From Citrus sinensis (Eukaryota > Streptophyta > Magnoliopsida > Sapindales > Rutaceae): 64,000 nt of DNA. Positions 1 to 11,400 of this stretch are shown here, one piece after another (position 1 is the stretch's first letter; the number at the start of each line of letters is the position of its first letter). The translations under genes were made by a program, and so were the position numbers. The notes beneath the pieces are model-generated. The model saw only the letters and a list, made by a program, of their open reading frames with translations. It did no database searches and was not told where the DNA came from. The stretch is taken from the NCBI RefSeq assembly GCF_022201045.2, contig NC_068562.1, forward strand, positions 8,910,001-8,974,000. Direction: 5' to 3'.

Positions 1-175
1 GTGTACAAGCTCTGATTTAGAGTAATCGATTTCCATCTTTTTCAAAGGTTATTTAGTTACATATCTGGGTAGGAACACAAAGTGAAACAGAGTTAAGGAA
101 TAGAAATTGAGGGCTGGAAATGCTACAAATGCAGCACCGGTATTCTTCTTCTTCTTTTTGTTTTTTTTGGGGGTT

Positions 176-201
176 GGGGGGGGGGGGGGGGGGGGGGGGG
201 G
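176..201. repeat. Poly-G tract (26 G)
   Basis: An uninterrupted run of G follows a T/G-rich stretch. Such a long homopolymer is rare in plant intergenic DNA and its length is prone to assembly error. No gene is seen around it. Confidence 0.9.
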
Positions 202-964
202 TCAATTCCATCATTTTTTTTTAAGTTGTAGTCTCTTCATTATATAAAAACTTTCTCAGGCGGTTCTGGAGAAAGGTAATGTAGTTGGTGGTGCATGCAT
301 TGTCGTGTCGCATGCAACCGAAGAATTCCTAAGATTGATATATATAACCTTGATTGGAGTTTTTGTGAAATATGACTGAGGATTGGGGTATATATGACTT
401 AATCTTCTCAAATCAAACGGCTGCTACTGCTGCAACCCTCAGGTAACTTCTTCTCTTACTCCTTTTCCTGAAAAATTATGAATCAAATTGTATTCCAGTT
501 CTAAGTCCTGCTTTCTAAATTTGTTTAATCAGTTTCCAAATTTTCCAAAGCTTGTCTTCTCAAGCAGGCCTGACGTGTTGTGTTGATACGTGAAGTTAGG
601 ACTTAGGAGACTGCATGCTATATAGTCTTCTGTGCCCACAAAAATTATATTGCTTATTATTTAAAGTTACGGGTTTTGGGAAGAAAATGGCATCTTATTT
701 GACTGCCACATCTTTTGTTGCATCTCTGGCATCTTGTTTGCCGACACTCAATGGCTAATAGATTTCATGTTCTTCAGTGCCGTCCTCACTGGCAGTTAGT
801 CTAACAACTTGTCTCAGCTTCTTTTTAACTTCTCTGCCTCTTGTTCTGCTGTAAATATTTCTGTACAATTAGTTTCAGGTTGGATATCATCTTCTTCACG
901 ATTTTTCTATGTAATCTCTCGTTAAGTTGATTAATCAACCGTTTTTGGTTTTGCATGTAATAAG

Positions 965-1153
965 GTTATGGATGCGCTCCATGCGGAGCTTGTTGAGGCA
1001 AACGTCAACATGAAGACTATTTACAGCAACCCGTATGGCCAGGCCACATCATCTTATGGGACAGGAAGAAGCGAAGGACAAAACTCCTATCCTGCTCCTC
1101 TTTCCAATCATGGGGTGGTGGGATTGAATTTTTGGCTCCAGGAAAGCTGCTGA
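965..1153 (+). other. Possible terminal exon or gene relic, unrecognised
   Basis: An open stretch follows an AG at 963-964 and encodes about 62 residues (MDALHAELVEANVNMKTIYS at its start), ending at a TGA in 1151-1153. The composition looks protein-like, with a short helical start and a Ser/Tyr/Gly-rich middle. Another short open stretch at 372-442, followed by a GT, could be an upstream exon, but its phase (2) does not fit this one. I do not recognise the product. It may be the 3' end of a gene whose body lies outside the window, or a decayed gene. The rest of 1-1652 shows nothing else I can support. Confidence 0.2.
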
Positions 1154-1617
1154 AGCCCAGGTCTTGTGTATCAGCAAAGTTATTGCACATCAGAAAAACT
1201 GCTCTATCCCGGTGAAGTTCGTTAGATATCATATAAAACACTTCATGCTGCATTGCAGATATACACTGCTTGCTAGAGTTCTCTTGCTCATTCAGTGTTT
1301 GGGCAGAATCAAATGTTTGATGAAACGAACAAAGAGTGTGATAAAATTCCCCAATGAACTGGAAGCATTGTTGACTTGCTCTGAAGAGTGAGCATTGATC
1401 CTGCAAATTAACAGCAGTAGCCCATAATCTTAGGATGAAGTTATTAACAGCCGTACGTAGGATCATTTACTACAGCTGTATTTGTACTTAATTTACTTGT
1501 AAAGGAAGACACAAAGTTTTATAATGCGATGCGAGTAAAGAGTTGCATCATTCTCTATTATTCGGTCTTAGCTTCTACTCTTTTCCAATAGTCCATTGTT
1601 TAACTTTGAAAGCTCAT

Positions 1618-2135
1618 AGCATCGCCAAAAAACTCTTCAAATAATATTTTATGGCAAATGCTATGTTACAATTAATGTAATATACACACTCAACAACAAC
1701 CACACAAATTGTGTGGGCCCATTATTTGTGTGGTTGTTGTTGAGTGTGTATGTTACATTAATTGTAACATAGGGGCTCCCATATTTTATTACTTATTTGA
1801 AAAGTCACATCAATATTTAAAATTCTAAAAGACATTCCAATTAAAATTTTTTAAATAAAAAACGATTCTCCCTCTTTAAATTTAGAGAGTTGTTTTCTTC
1901 CTCTTCAATTTATATTTTATTACTTTTCACTTAAAAAAGAGAGAGAAGTGTTTTAATTGTTTTTGACTTTTCCTTTAAAAAAATAATTATTTGATTAAAA
2001 TAATATTAACTTATTTCTATTTGAATAGTTTTTTAGAGAATACTATATTTTTTCATTCTTCTATTTGCCACATAGGTAAGCAAATAGATATTTGAATAGT
2101 AAAATTTATAGAAACTTTTGGATATGCTCTTAGAA
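1618..2135. mobile_element. Possible older TIR element hosting the 1653-1780 insertion
   Basis: The left edge (agcatcgccaaaaa, near 1618-1632) and the right edge (tttttggatatgctctta, near 2119-2135) are roughly inverted to each other. They resemble the GAGCATCTCCAA-type ends common in plant MITEs. The interior is AT-rich without an ORF. No clear target duplication was found, so the limits are uncertain. Confidence 0.3.
1653..1780. mobile_element. 128-bp foldback MITE with exact 9-bp target duplication
   Basis: Two nearly perfect inverted arms (about 1661-1709 and 1724-1772) surround a spacer of about 14 bp. The arms carry the core ctatgttacaattaatgtaa. The outermost bases are GGC at the left and CCC at the right. 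The 9 bp atattttat occur on both sides (1644-1652 and 1781-1789). A 9-bp duplication is the hallmark of Mutator-like transposition. There is no coding capacity. Confidence 0.88.
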
Positions 2136-3941
2136 TGTATCGGAAGCTTTAACGCATGCTAATTTATTTTGTTATTTAATTTACTTCTCCGAAGTACCCG
2201 TATCTTGAAAACATGAGATGGTTATTTTTTAATGTTGTTTCATAGAACGGTTTTCCAAAAACACAAAGTTTACAAGTCACTATCAATCGGATCCTTACAG
2301 CTTTCATCGTTGTTTTACAGCGACAGCTTTCTTCTGGGAGGGAAAAAGAAAAAAAAAAAAAGAGAGAGAGGCAATTCTACATACAGAAGAATCATTATCA
2401 AACGGATCGATGTGTTCATGTGGACATGTCTTCGTGCGTGCATTCTAGCAGGCACCACACATCATTTATGCTTGAACTAACTGGAGAAGCAAACACTTCC
2501 AATTATAATCTTGTCTTGTGAAAACATAAACACTTCAATTCATTTGATCTGATCCTTGTTATCCAACATTTATAACAACTAACAAGCAATATATCCAATA
2601 AAATTGGGTTGTGTGACACGTTTGTAGCTTACTTGCTACTACTTAACTTTCAAAAGCACGACACCCAAATATTTGATAAACATTTTTTTTTTTTGTTCCT
2701 TAACTTGACATTGATTTTGAGATGCTATTTAAAATCAATTTTGCTTGTATATTATTTATTGTCTGCCTCATTGTGACATCTTTCTATAATGATAATTATC
2801 TAAATAAATTTAATAAATAAATAAATAAATAAAAAGGATTGTGTGGTGTGGTACAATCATCAGAAGAACCCACCGCTTTCAATCACAATCTATTTTTAAG
2901 ATTACAATTGAATCCCAAAAGAGCTTGTAACTTTTTCATGATATCTCTTTAATCTTTTTTGTAAAAGATAGATATATGGCCAACATGCATGTTGCAAATT
3001 TTGTTCTTATTATTTGATATATTTCAATGCTTTTTCTACTATCATCTTTTTATTATAAAATGGGAAAAAAATAATAAGAACTCAATCATTAACCAATTGA
3101 AGTTCTCAAGAATTAAACCAAAAAAATATATAGTGTGTCTTTTCACACACAGACACACGCGCATATGATGGTGGTTTCAATTCGAATGATTGCTAAACAA
3201 ATTAAAACAATAATTTATCAAATAATAAATAAGATTATCATGGTGGTGGCTTGTAGCAAAAATGGGTCATTTTCAATAAATCATTTTAGGTGAAGTATCA
3301 TTATGACAATCGCAAATATCTTGTTACAGACCCAATTTTATAATAAAGTCTCATCATATATGCATAGACAAGAAAACCACACAAATTCATTCTTCTTGGA
3401 GGCATATATGTACAATTAACACAAAATTAACAACTTGAAGGAAAAGGAACTCAATCATGATATTACACCTTACCAACTACTTAATTAATTAGCTAGTTTA
3501 GCTGATTAAGCCAATAATATGCATGCATGCAAAAATAGATATTTGTTATAGGTCCTTTAATTTGTTTCAATTCCATATATACAGCTGTGCTTGCATATTT
3601 GACAAGATGAAATTTAGAAGTTTAAGATTTGATTGTATGTATAATTGCGTCAATTTGTCTAATATGTGTTGGTGGCAAGATGCATGTAACTGATCAAGAA
3701 AAGCATAGTTTTTTTTTTTTTTGGGGGATACCTAAAGGAAATTCTTCTACTAAACATTCATGCTTTCATATATTTAAAAAAAATTAATTTTATTAAATAT
3801 TGGCATTTCGTTTTACTATTTGAAAAAAATTAAAATAAAACTCCCAAGTAAAGTACTGTTACAAATAATGAGGAAAGTAATAAATTTAGATAGAAAGCAA
3901 CTTAAAACAAACTAAATTTGATCCTTGAGTATTTGATTTGA
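2136..3941. other. Gene-poor AT-rich intergenic DNA
   Basis: I see only homopolymer and short tandem AT-rich stretches, such as an aaat repeat near 2810-2833 and a tgcatgca run near 3521-3530. No exon series, RNA gene or clear transposon end was found. Confidence 0.7.
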
Positions 3942-4081
3942 GGAGAAAATTATGGTGCAACGGTGGTATTGTGCCACCGTTGCACCCAGCCGTTGGATCC
4001 CAATAGATTCATCAATTCAAATGGATCCAACGGTTGGATGCAACGGTGGCACGGTACTACCGTTACACCGTAGCCGGACCC
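3942..4081. mobile_element. 140-bp MITE, copy 1 of the ATGGTG family
   Basis: The left arm (ggtgcaacggtgg, then gtgccaccgttgcaccc) is repeated inverted at the right, around a centre near 4012. Terminal bases are GGAGAAAATTATGGTG at the left and, read inward from the right, GGGTCCGGCTACGGTG. The flanks ttgatttga (3933-3941) and tcgatttga (4082-4090) agree at 8 of 9 positions, again a Mutator-like 9-bp duplication. The two different ends match those of the element at 15762-15902, but swapped, so the two copies lie in opposite orientation. Confidence 0.8.
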
Positions 4082-4655
4082 TCGATTTGATAATCTGCTA
4101 CCACTAATTTTTCTTTTGCTTCTAGTAAATCAAAAGATAATCAGCCGCACAATTTTAAAGAAACCCCTAATTAATAATTAATTGTTCGGAGAGTCTATTT
4201 AGTTGTATATGCGACCTTGATAGAGGAAACCAAAAGAAAAATTAAAAAAAATGCAAAAGCCTTCATTAGTTAAAATGTCTAAATCCACGTGTTGAAAAGA
4301 AATTAAGTTAAAAAGGCACCCACGTACAAAAGATTGTTTATATCAAAGTCATAGGCGGCCCTTCTCCTCGCATTAGCAAAAGCTGCATCTTCAAAAAGAA
4401 TACACGTAATATTGTTGACAGAACGGCAGTCTATCAAAAGCACAATTGTTCTCTTTCTTCTTTTTCTAGATTGGGTGGTCACACTAAAAAGGAAAATCAA
4501 AAAAAAAAAAAAAAAGAAAAGGTTACCTCACCATGAAAAGCAATATCAAGAAATCTCTAATTGAAGATTTTTGTTTTTGAAACATAATTAAAGATTTTTA
4601 TTATTAATATAAAATATTTTTAAAAAAAAATCGTTTCACATTATAAAACCATGTG

Positions 4656-4728
4656 CACGCCCAGTGGGACTCGAACCCACAATCGCTTGATTAGAAGTCA
4701 AGCGCCTTATCCATTAGGCCATGGGCGC
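4656..4728 (-). tRNA. tRNA-Arg (UCU)
   Basis: On the minus strand a 73-nt cloverleaf can be drawn. The acceptor stem is GCGCCCA with TGGGCGT (first pair G-U) and the discriminator base is G. The D arm contains GGCCTAATGGATAAGGC. The anticodon stem-loop CTTGACTTCTAATCAAG has anticodon TCT, and the T loop is GGTTCGAGTCC. There is no intron and no encoded CCA. A run of T follows the 3' side on the minus strand, as expected for RNA polymerase III termination. Anticodon UCU reads Arg AGA/AGG codons. Confidence 0.96.
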
Positions 4729-6412
4729 TACTGCTTTCTTTATTGCTTATTTATATTTAATAATGGTTTTGATTCAAAGCTGCCTCTGGTATCGCGCATA
4801 ATGCATGTTTGCATCTCTTTGACTTTGATTGTTTGATCACCAGATAAAGTCTTGTGTAGGATACGCGTATCATGTCATTTATGGGATTATCGAATAAAAC
4901 ATTATAGAAAAATCTTAAAATATGTGACATAATTTTATTGATATATATAAAATTTATTTTAAGTTATTAAGGCATATGGTTAATAGTTTTCTGACTTTTC
5001 TCGGACTATAAAAAAGTCTAAACCTTGAATTGGAACACATATGTGTGTTTATGTATAGCCAAAAATTTTTAAAAATTATATATTGTGTTGTAAATTAAAA
5101 AAAGATTGTATTATTAAGAGTGTTGTTGTAATTTGTGTACATAATTCTCATATTATTTGTTACTCGTCTGGAGGTAGATACATTTATCCTCTAAAATGAA
5201 TCATATGCAAAAATTGACCCTCGTTTTTGTTAGAAAACCAAAAATAATTATACAAAATGTCATATCACAACTTCCAAAATCCTAGTAAGCCTAAAATGGA
5301 AGTCACCAATAGTCTAATTCTAGCTAATCAATTATAGTAGCTTTAGAATCACAGGCCAAGGATTAAACCATCTTAACAACCAAAACTCAGATTATATATT
5401 TTATTAATTAATAAGAATAATTTTGGATCAATTATAACATTTAATAATTAAGAGTGTCCCCATTGCAATGAAACAGCTAACTGTAAGACTTTTTATGAGA
5501 ATGATTAGAGTAATTATTCCATCATCGAACTCATAAAGGCAAGAGTATGAAGTGTAAAAGAAATTCTCAATTGCTACATTGCTACTGGTGAATAATTTGG
5601 ATTTTTGTATACAGTGAAAATTCAAAGTTTTTTTTTGTTATTTTATGGTTGGGAGTGGGATTTTTTCATTTTTTATTATTTTTTTTAAAGAATTTAAGAA
5701 TAGATGGTCAATTAAACATAACTACTTAAAAACCACTCCAATAAATCATTAATGTGAATATTTTAGATTTGCAATCCTCGAAGCTCAAAGCAGCCAAAGG
5801 CAAATTCAACAAATGGGGTCGAGTCGATTTGATTTATTCATTTGAGTCCAGATGATTTCAAATCATTACGAAGAAACTAGATTATGAATCTCACAATTTT
5901 TAATCATTAATACTCGATTGCTTCTGATTGAACATTAATGAAAGTATGCAACTCACAGGAAGCGATGAACGCATAAAGCTAAACTTGCTTTGCTCGCCGT
6001 AATCGAGAGCTGCTTTCAATTAAATCACGATTTAGCTGCGGATGGAAAAGACAAATCATTAGTTGGTAAATGATTTTTTTTATTAATAGCTATTTGAATA
6101 CATTTTGATCGTTTCCCAATGGTTTTATTGAATTTGACCGAAAAATTCAATTAATATTTAGCTAACAGATTTGATCGGCTCGGTTGGTGCATGGATTAAA
6201 TTTTTATTTGTTACCTCCCAACAAAACCAAGCACCCCGCATAATCCCCATACACTTGGATTCGGTCCATTCGGACTAGGAGAACTACACTATATAATAAA
6301 AGCTCGCCCTTTTGAATTGAATAATTAACATTTATTGATTTCACCAATATATATATAGTCATAGCTAGTGCCTAGTGGGTCATAGAAGTTATTGTGGTTG
6401 TTATTATTATTA
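4729..6412. other. AT-rich intergenic DNA
   Basis: No gene or clear repeat boundary was recognised here. Short ORFs in this stretch have no protein-like composition and no splice partners. Confidence 0.6.
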
Positions 6413-7649
6413 GGCAAATTATCAGTTATATATCATTAAATGACACTCGTATCAAACGTGTGTGAACACTTTTCAAGTGTATCACTCGTATACCTTAAGT
6501 TGACAAAACACTTATGCCGTCCACTAATCCGTTAAATTCCGTTAGAAAGTTAACATAATTGTAGCAAATTGACTATTTTGCCCTTGAAACTCAAAATGAG
6601 GTAAAAAGAAAAATTTACCCAAAAAATTAACGTAAATTTTCAATACATAATTTTTTTATTTTTTTATTAACAAATACATTTTTTATTAAAAAATAAATTA
6701 TTAATGGTACATATTATTAACAATTATCCATTAAAAATATTCATATTATACCATAAAAAATTATTAACAACATATTATTTACAAGGGATAATTTTGTCCT
6801 GCACCCAACTGTTTCAACATATTTCACCACACACCCATATGTTTCGAAAATACTCACTCCACACCCAATTCCGTTAATTTGACCGTTTATTCTAACGGTC
6901 AAAGGGCAAATTTGGAAATTCATATCCTAAATATTATTTGATGATGATAAATTAAATTTATTTGATAATTTAATTGATGAAATTATTATTAATTACCTTT
7001 AAATAAATTTTTTTAATGTAAACATTAATTATTAAATTAATATTTTATCTCATTTTATTTTTCTCTAATTCAAGATAAGGGGTATTTTGGACATTTACTT
7101 AAATTTCAAATAGCTCCGTTAAACATAACGGTCAAATTAACGGAATTGGGTGTGGAGTGAGTATTTTCGAAACATATGGGTGTGTGGCGAAAAATGTTGA
7201 AACAGTTGGGGGCAGGACAAAATTAACCCTATTTACAATTATATCTATTATACCGTAAAAATTTCCAGTTGGAGCTTGGAGGAGTAGATCTTCAAAAATT
7301 TAAGTTAAATTTTAGAGGAGTAGATTCGGTTGTAAAGTAGTTTTTTTAGCAATTATTAATAATTATTTGCTAAATAGGATGACATGTCATTTCTATCAAT
7401 ATATATCATATGACATGTCATGTTTTACTAGGTAAATAGGATGACATGTCGTTTTTTTAAAATCAAAGTTTCGTCAATCTTAAAAGACTAAATTACCCTT
7501 ATGATGCCAGCGCTTGCAAATGAAAGTTAACGAATTGGTGGACGGCATAAATGTTTTGTCAACTTAGGATATACAAGTGATACACTTAAAAAGTATTCAC
7601 ACACGTTTGATACGAGTGTCATTTAAGGGTATATAGCTGATAATTTCCC
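6413..7649. mobile_element. Mutator-like non-autonomous element, long TIRs, 1237 bp
   Basis: Terminal inverted repeats of roughly 120 bp run inward from GGCAAATTATCAG at the left (6413 to about 6536) and GGGAAATTATCAG at the right (7649 back to about 7527). They share landmarks such as aaatgacactcgtatcaaac and cttatgccgtccac. The flanks ttattatta and tcgttatta agree at 7 of 9 positions but lie in a TTA microsatellite, so the target duplication is ambiguous. There is no transposase coding region. Long TIRs without a transposase fit a MULE-type non-autonomous element. A second element (6785-7229) sits inside it. Confidence 0.82.
6785..7229. mobile_element. Nested Mutator-like element, 445 bp, exact 9-bp TSD
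   Basis: TIRs of about 115 bp begin GGGATAATTTTGTCCTGC at the left and, read from the right end inward, GGGTTAATTTTGTCCTGC. The two arms are almost identical over landmarks such as ccatatgtttcgaaaatac and ccaattccgttaatttgacc. Flanking 9-mers tatttacaa (6776-6784 and 7230-7238) are identical. The AT-rich centre has no ORF. It lies wholly within the larger element, so it inserted later. Confidence 0.9.
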
Positions 7650-9134
7650 TCGTTATTATTATTATTATTATTATTATGTAAAGTTATAAACAAAGACTAC
7701 AATTGTAAACGTCTATATATAACAAATGTAAACAAAGACTAGTATTCTTGTTATGATTATTTTATGGAAGGTGAAAACAATTAAACAAAACCAACCTCAA
7801 GTTAATTAGCAACTTGATAGATTACAAAAGAATTGACTGCGTAACTGCGGGCTATGCGGCAGAATTTTCGAACAACAGTGAGGCGGGCGATCGACACAAG
7901 GAGAAATTATGTTCAATTCAGAGCGGAACACGCAAGGGCAAGGGCGAGAGCGTCACAAATTCTACATCACATGGCTAGAAATGTTGATTACGTTTGTATG
8001 GTTAATCAGTTCATGTTTCAAACAGTAGAGACTTTTTTAGTGGATTCAAAAAACAAAATCATACAAACTCAGACCCCAAAACGATAATATTATACCGTGT
8101 AGGAGCCGATATTTTGTAATTATAAATTAGTGTGTCATTTTCGACCCACCTACAGGAGAAGTCACGTCCATAAATGTCAATTACTCAATAATGGCTCACT
8201 GTCTCCATAAAAGTAAACCCAAATTTTAGGGCTATGCTTCGTGACGGTGACTCGTGATCAACAAATTTAAGCTCAGTGGTGTGTGGTCGAGACTTAAGAG
8301 ATGATGTAGTAACAGTAACCTTCAAATCAGACGTTTTGAGTTCAAATTATGTATTAAAATGTAATAGATATGATTGATTATGGCTGATCATATGAAATGT
8401 CGAAGGTAAATACAATTTTCGTCAACTTTATTGATTTTGTTTAGGTTCCGTGCAATATGATTGGCTTTTTTTTTTCTTTTTGAAACATGATATGATTAAC
8501 AAATTGGGAAAAGAAAGGAAAAAAAAAGGCTCATTTGGGAAAAAATAATGAGCCTCCATTAAATGCTGTGGACACTCCAAAGGTTGATTGGTGGCCACAG
8601 TTCACTTCCCACATGGATCACGATGAACACAGAGCTTATGTCACTTTTGTGACGAGGTGACCTAAGGTTTGATTGATTCAAAATTTAAAATCTTCTTGTA
8701 CATTCAATCAAACAATACATTTTTTTTTTTTTGACTAAATTTGTGAAAGAATATTTTAAAATTCAACTTAATAACCCTTAAGTAAGATATCGTTTGGATA
8801 TTAGAGCTACTGAGACAGTGTTTGCCAAAAGGGTTTTGTTTTCCATGTCCTTAATTAGGAAGATGTTTTGAAGGTCATTTTCCCAATTACTTTTGTTTAT
8901 ATTTTTCTGTATAAAGTATATTTTCTCCCTAAAAAAATATAATACAATGGATTAGCCAATAGTTAACGGATACTTTTAATACAATAATCAGAAATAGTAT
9001 TGATCTCGTTATTATATGGGAAAAGAATCCTTCTTTGATTCTTTTTTTTTTTTCAATTTTTTTTCTATGAGAACGTTTTTGGAAATTACCAACTGGGGCT
9101 TATGGTCTTCAGAGGTGGAAAAGGTAACTATGTG

Positions 9135-9169
<35 letters not shown>

Positions 9170-10027
9170 GGGAATCTTCTAAGAAATCTCCTCTCCGTTG
9201 GTTATGAAAAAAAAAAAAAATTTCAAATTTCTCGGGAAAAGTAGTTTGCTTTTATTGCCATCTAAGTGTTTGCATTTTATTTAAATTTGTCGCGTTTGAT
9301 GTGCTTTTTTCTTCCTTCGTGTCGCTCTCCAGTTCAAAAACTTTGCAACGGTTCATTTTGCACATGTCATATATTTTTCATCAGCAACGTCCCAAGCTTC
9401 AGCGTATTCAGCAATTTTGTTCTCATCAATGATCGCTACAAAGGAATAATAATAATAATAATAATAATAGCAATAGTACAAAAATGATAAAGATTCTGAT
9501 ACATTAACAAAAATTACGGTAATAGCCGAGGGTTAATATGTTTTTTCCCAACTTTTTTTTTCAATCAATCAATCAATAACAGTCTCGGTCCGGTTTAACT
9601 TTTTTTTTTCAATAATTAACGGTAACCCCAATTAAGTATAACATTAATTTTGATCGGATATAGAGTATTTCTATTTGGAAGTTCTACTGAATCAGTAATT
9701 ATAAGAATAACATACAACTATAAAACAATGGTTGCAGTAATAGGTAGAGGCTGTGCTCTCTCAATATTATTATAATAATTATTACAATAATAATATTCAA
9801 CAGTTTTTTTCTTTTTTCAATCAGCAGGTTGTACAATCTGCTATCTGGCTAGTGGTTTGTACATTTTAAAAAAAAAAAAAAAAAGAGAGACTATGTATAT
9901 AATATACTAGCACTAAAGTAAAGTGTGTGAATTATATATATTACAGAGTAGCAAACAACTAATTAATTTATTAAATAAACCCAAAAAAAATTGAAAAATC
10001 ACACCTGCATTTTAATTAATTAAGCAA
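7650..10027. other. Intergenic DNA with microsatellites and a tRNA-like stretch
   Basis: A TTA repeat (about 7653-7677), a TA repeat (9137-9167) and an AAT repeat (about 9446-9468) are present. Around 8268-8350 the sequence aagctcagtggtg followed, some 70 bp on, by gagttcaaatta resembles degenerate A and B boxes of a tRNA-derived SINE; this is weak. A 77-codon ORF at 7854-8087 looks random (Arg/Ala-rich) and is not called. The last part includes the 3' flank of the ERF gene. Confidence 0.5.
9137..9167. repeat. (TA)n microsatellite
   Basis: About 15 uninterrupted TA units in intergenic DNA. Confidence 0.9.
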
Positions 10028-10759
10028 TTAATCCCACACTGAGGAAGCTTCAAAGTCGCCTGGAATCAAAGACTCGGCAGCCAAAATATGCTCTGGAAAT
10101 TCTGCAACAAAATCCTGTACGACTGGTGGGTAAATCCACCCATCGAACAAATCATCATGGATAGGAATATTCAACTCGTTGTGTGACTCTGCCGAGTCAA
10201 AATCAAAGCTTCCTTCGATGTTAGGCAACTGAACAATCTCCCCCAACTCGGCCTGCTCGTCCTGTTGAGGCTGCGCGGAAACTTCGTCGGATGTCGATGA
10301 GGAAGGATCAATGATCATGGAAGCTGCCTTGGTGGCCGCAGTTTGAATGTCCCGCGGCAGCAAAGAGACCGGCCTCGGCAGTACTTCAACAAGCTCGGGA
10401 AAGTTGAGCACGGCCGAGTCGCCTTTGATGCTGAGAGCCGCTACATCATGAGCACGTGCTGCCATTTCCGGAGTACGGAAGGTACCGAGCCAAATCCGAG
10501 ATTTTTTCCTCGGCTCGCGAATTTCGGACACCCATTTGCCCCAGCTTCTCATTCTTACTCCTCTGTAGACCGGGTGCTTGGTCCCGGACTCGCTCTCTCT
10601 TTTTCTTTTAGGCCTGGAACTTCCAGGATGGTTTTCAGAACGACATCCGGTATCACTACTGCTGCGCTGCTGCGACAGTGAGTCATTAGTGGATGAGTTA
10701 GTGCTGGCACTTTCAGCTTCTTCTGATGAAATGTTTGATAATTCTGATGATGAGGCCAT
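10028..10759 (-). CDS. DREB-type AP2/ERF transcription factor (ERF034/ERF036/TINY-like)
   Basis: Single-exon gene of 243 residues. A Ser-rich N-terminus is followed by a basic stretch PKRKRE (50-55), a likely nuclear signal, then one AP2/ERF DNA-binding domain at about 64-121 ([19 protein letters not shown]... [14 protein letters not shown]). The residues at the domain positions known as V14 and E19 are Val and Glu, typical of DREB proteins that bind DRE/CRT elements. The segment after the domain ([12 protein letters not shown], about 133-144) and the later LGEIVQLP match the A-4 (TINY/ERF034) group. The acidic C-terminus, ending in a Trp-Asp, could activate transcription. Absence of introns is normal for the family. 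In Arabidopsis the DREB gene ERF036 (At3g16280) sits next to MTV1, so position supports orthology. The exact family member cannot be fixed by eye. Confidence 0.95.
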   Translation of the reverse strand: MASSSELSNISSEEAESASTNSSTNDSLSQQRSSSDTGCRSENHPGSSRPKRKRESESGTKHPVYRGVRMRSWGKWVSEIREPRKKSRIWLGTFRTPEMAARAHDVAALSIKGDSAVLNFPELVEVLPRPVSLLPRDIQTAATKAASMIIDPSSSTSDEVSAQPQQDEQAELGEIVQLPNIEGSFDFDSAESHNELNIPIHDDLFDGWIYPPVVQDFVAEFPEHILAAESLIPGDFEASSVWD

Positions 10760-10989
10760 TTAAATTTGTTTAAGAGAAGGAGAGAGAGGAGAGAGAGAGA
10801 GTTATGTAGAGGAAGAAGAGTAATGGGAGGGTTTTTGTAGGGAAGAGTGAAGGAGAATACGCTCCTTTAATTTCTTGTCACAGTGACGCCTAACCTACCA
10901 TTCGTTTCGTTTGTTTTCACTGTTGACAAATACTCACTAACAGAGAGTTTTAATTAAAATAAATAAATAAATAGAAAAAAAAAACCAAA

Positions 10990-11029
10990 GTGTGTGTGTG
11001 TGCGCGTGTGTGTGTGTGTGTGTGTGTGT
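10990..11029. repeat. (GT)n microsatellite
   Basis: A GT dinucleotide run interrupted by one GC-rich patch (gcgc), about 230 bp upstream of the ERF start codon. Confidence 0.9.
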
Positions 11030-11360
11030 TTAATCGTAGAAGTACAACTGTGTTTGCGGAAAAAGAACAAAAGCATAAAGCGAGATGGTACGAGTACGTG
11101 TATGTTTTAGAATGAATAATGCTGAAATTGCTTTTACATGTTTATTTAGTTCTTTTTTGCATTTAAGTGAAAGTCAAAAACACTGCTTTTTCGTTTCATA
11201 AGGAAGAAGGAAAAAGAAAAAAAAAATCCACCGATGAGTCATATCCTTATTTCAGTTCTTTTCTTTAACAAAAAAAAAAAAAAAAGGCAACCTCGTCCTT
11301 AGGAATAGAATATCTGTGGTTTGATTTTAAATATTTTTCACATTATTAACAACTTCTTTC

Positions 11361-11400
11361 GATAATGATACAACCACAAACAATATTCTTATACAAACTT
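11361..11400. mobile_element. Possible end fragment of the GAGTAATGATAC MITE family
   Basis: The stretch gataatgatacaaccacaaa followed by cttatacaaactt closely resembles the terminal 45 bp of the element at 47102-47303. No matching inverted end was found nearby, so this would be a solitary terminal relic. Confidence 0.35.

Noticed and set aside
1017-1466. 149-codon ORF on the minus strand
   Set aside because: Composition (many Cys, His, Phe, Met) and lack of any family motif suggest a chance ORF opposite the possible exon at 965-1153.
7854-8087. 77-codon ORF, Arg/Ala-rich
   Set aside because: No recognisable domain, start context or splice partner; close to repeat sequence.
9137-9167. Palindromic TA run as a regulatory structure
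   Set aside because: A simple microsatellite explains it.
10343-10681. 112-codon ORF opposite the ERF gene
   Set aside because: It is an antisense shadow of the GC-richer AP2 coding region.
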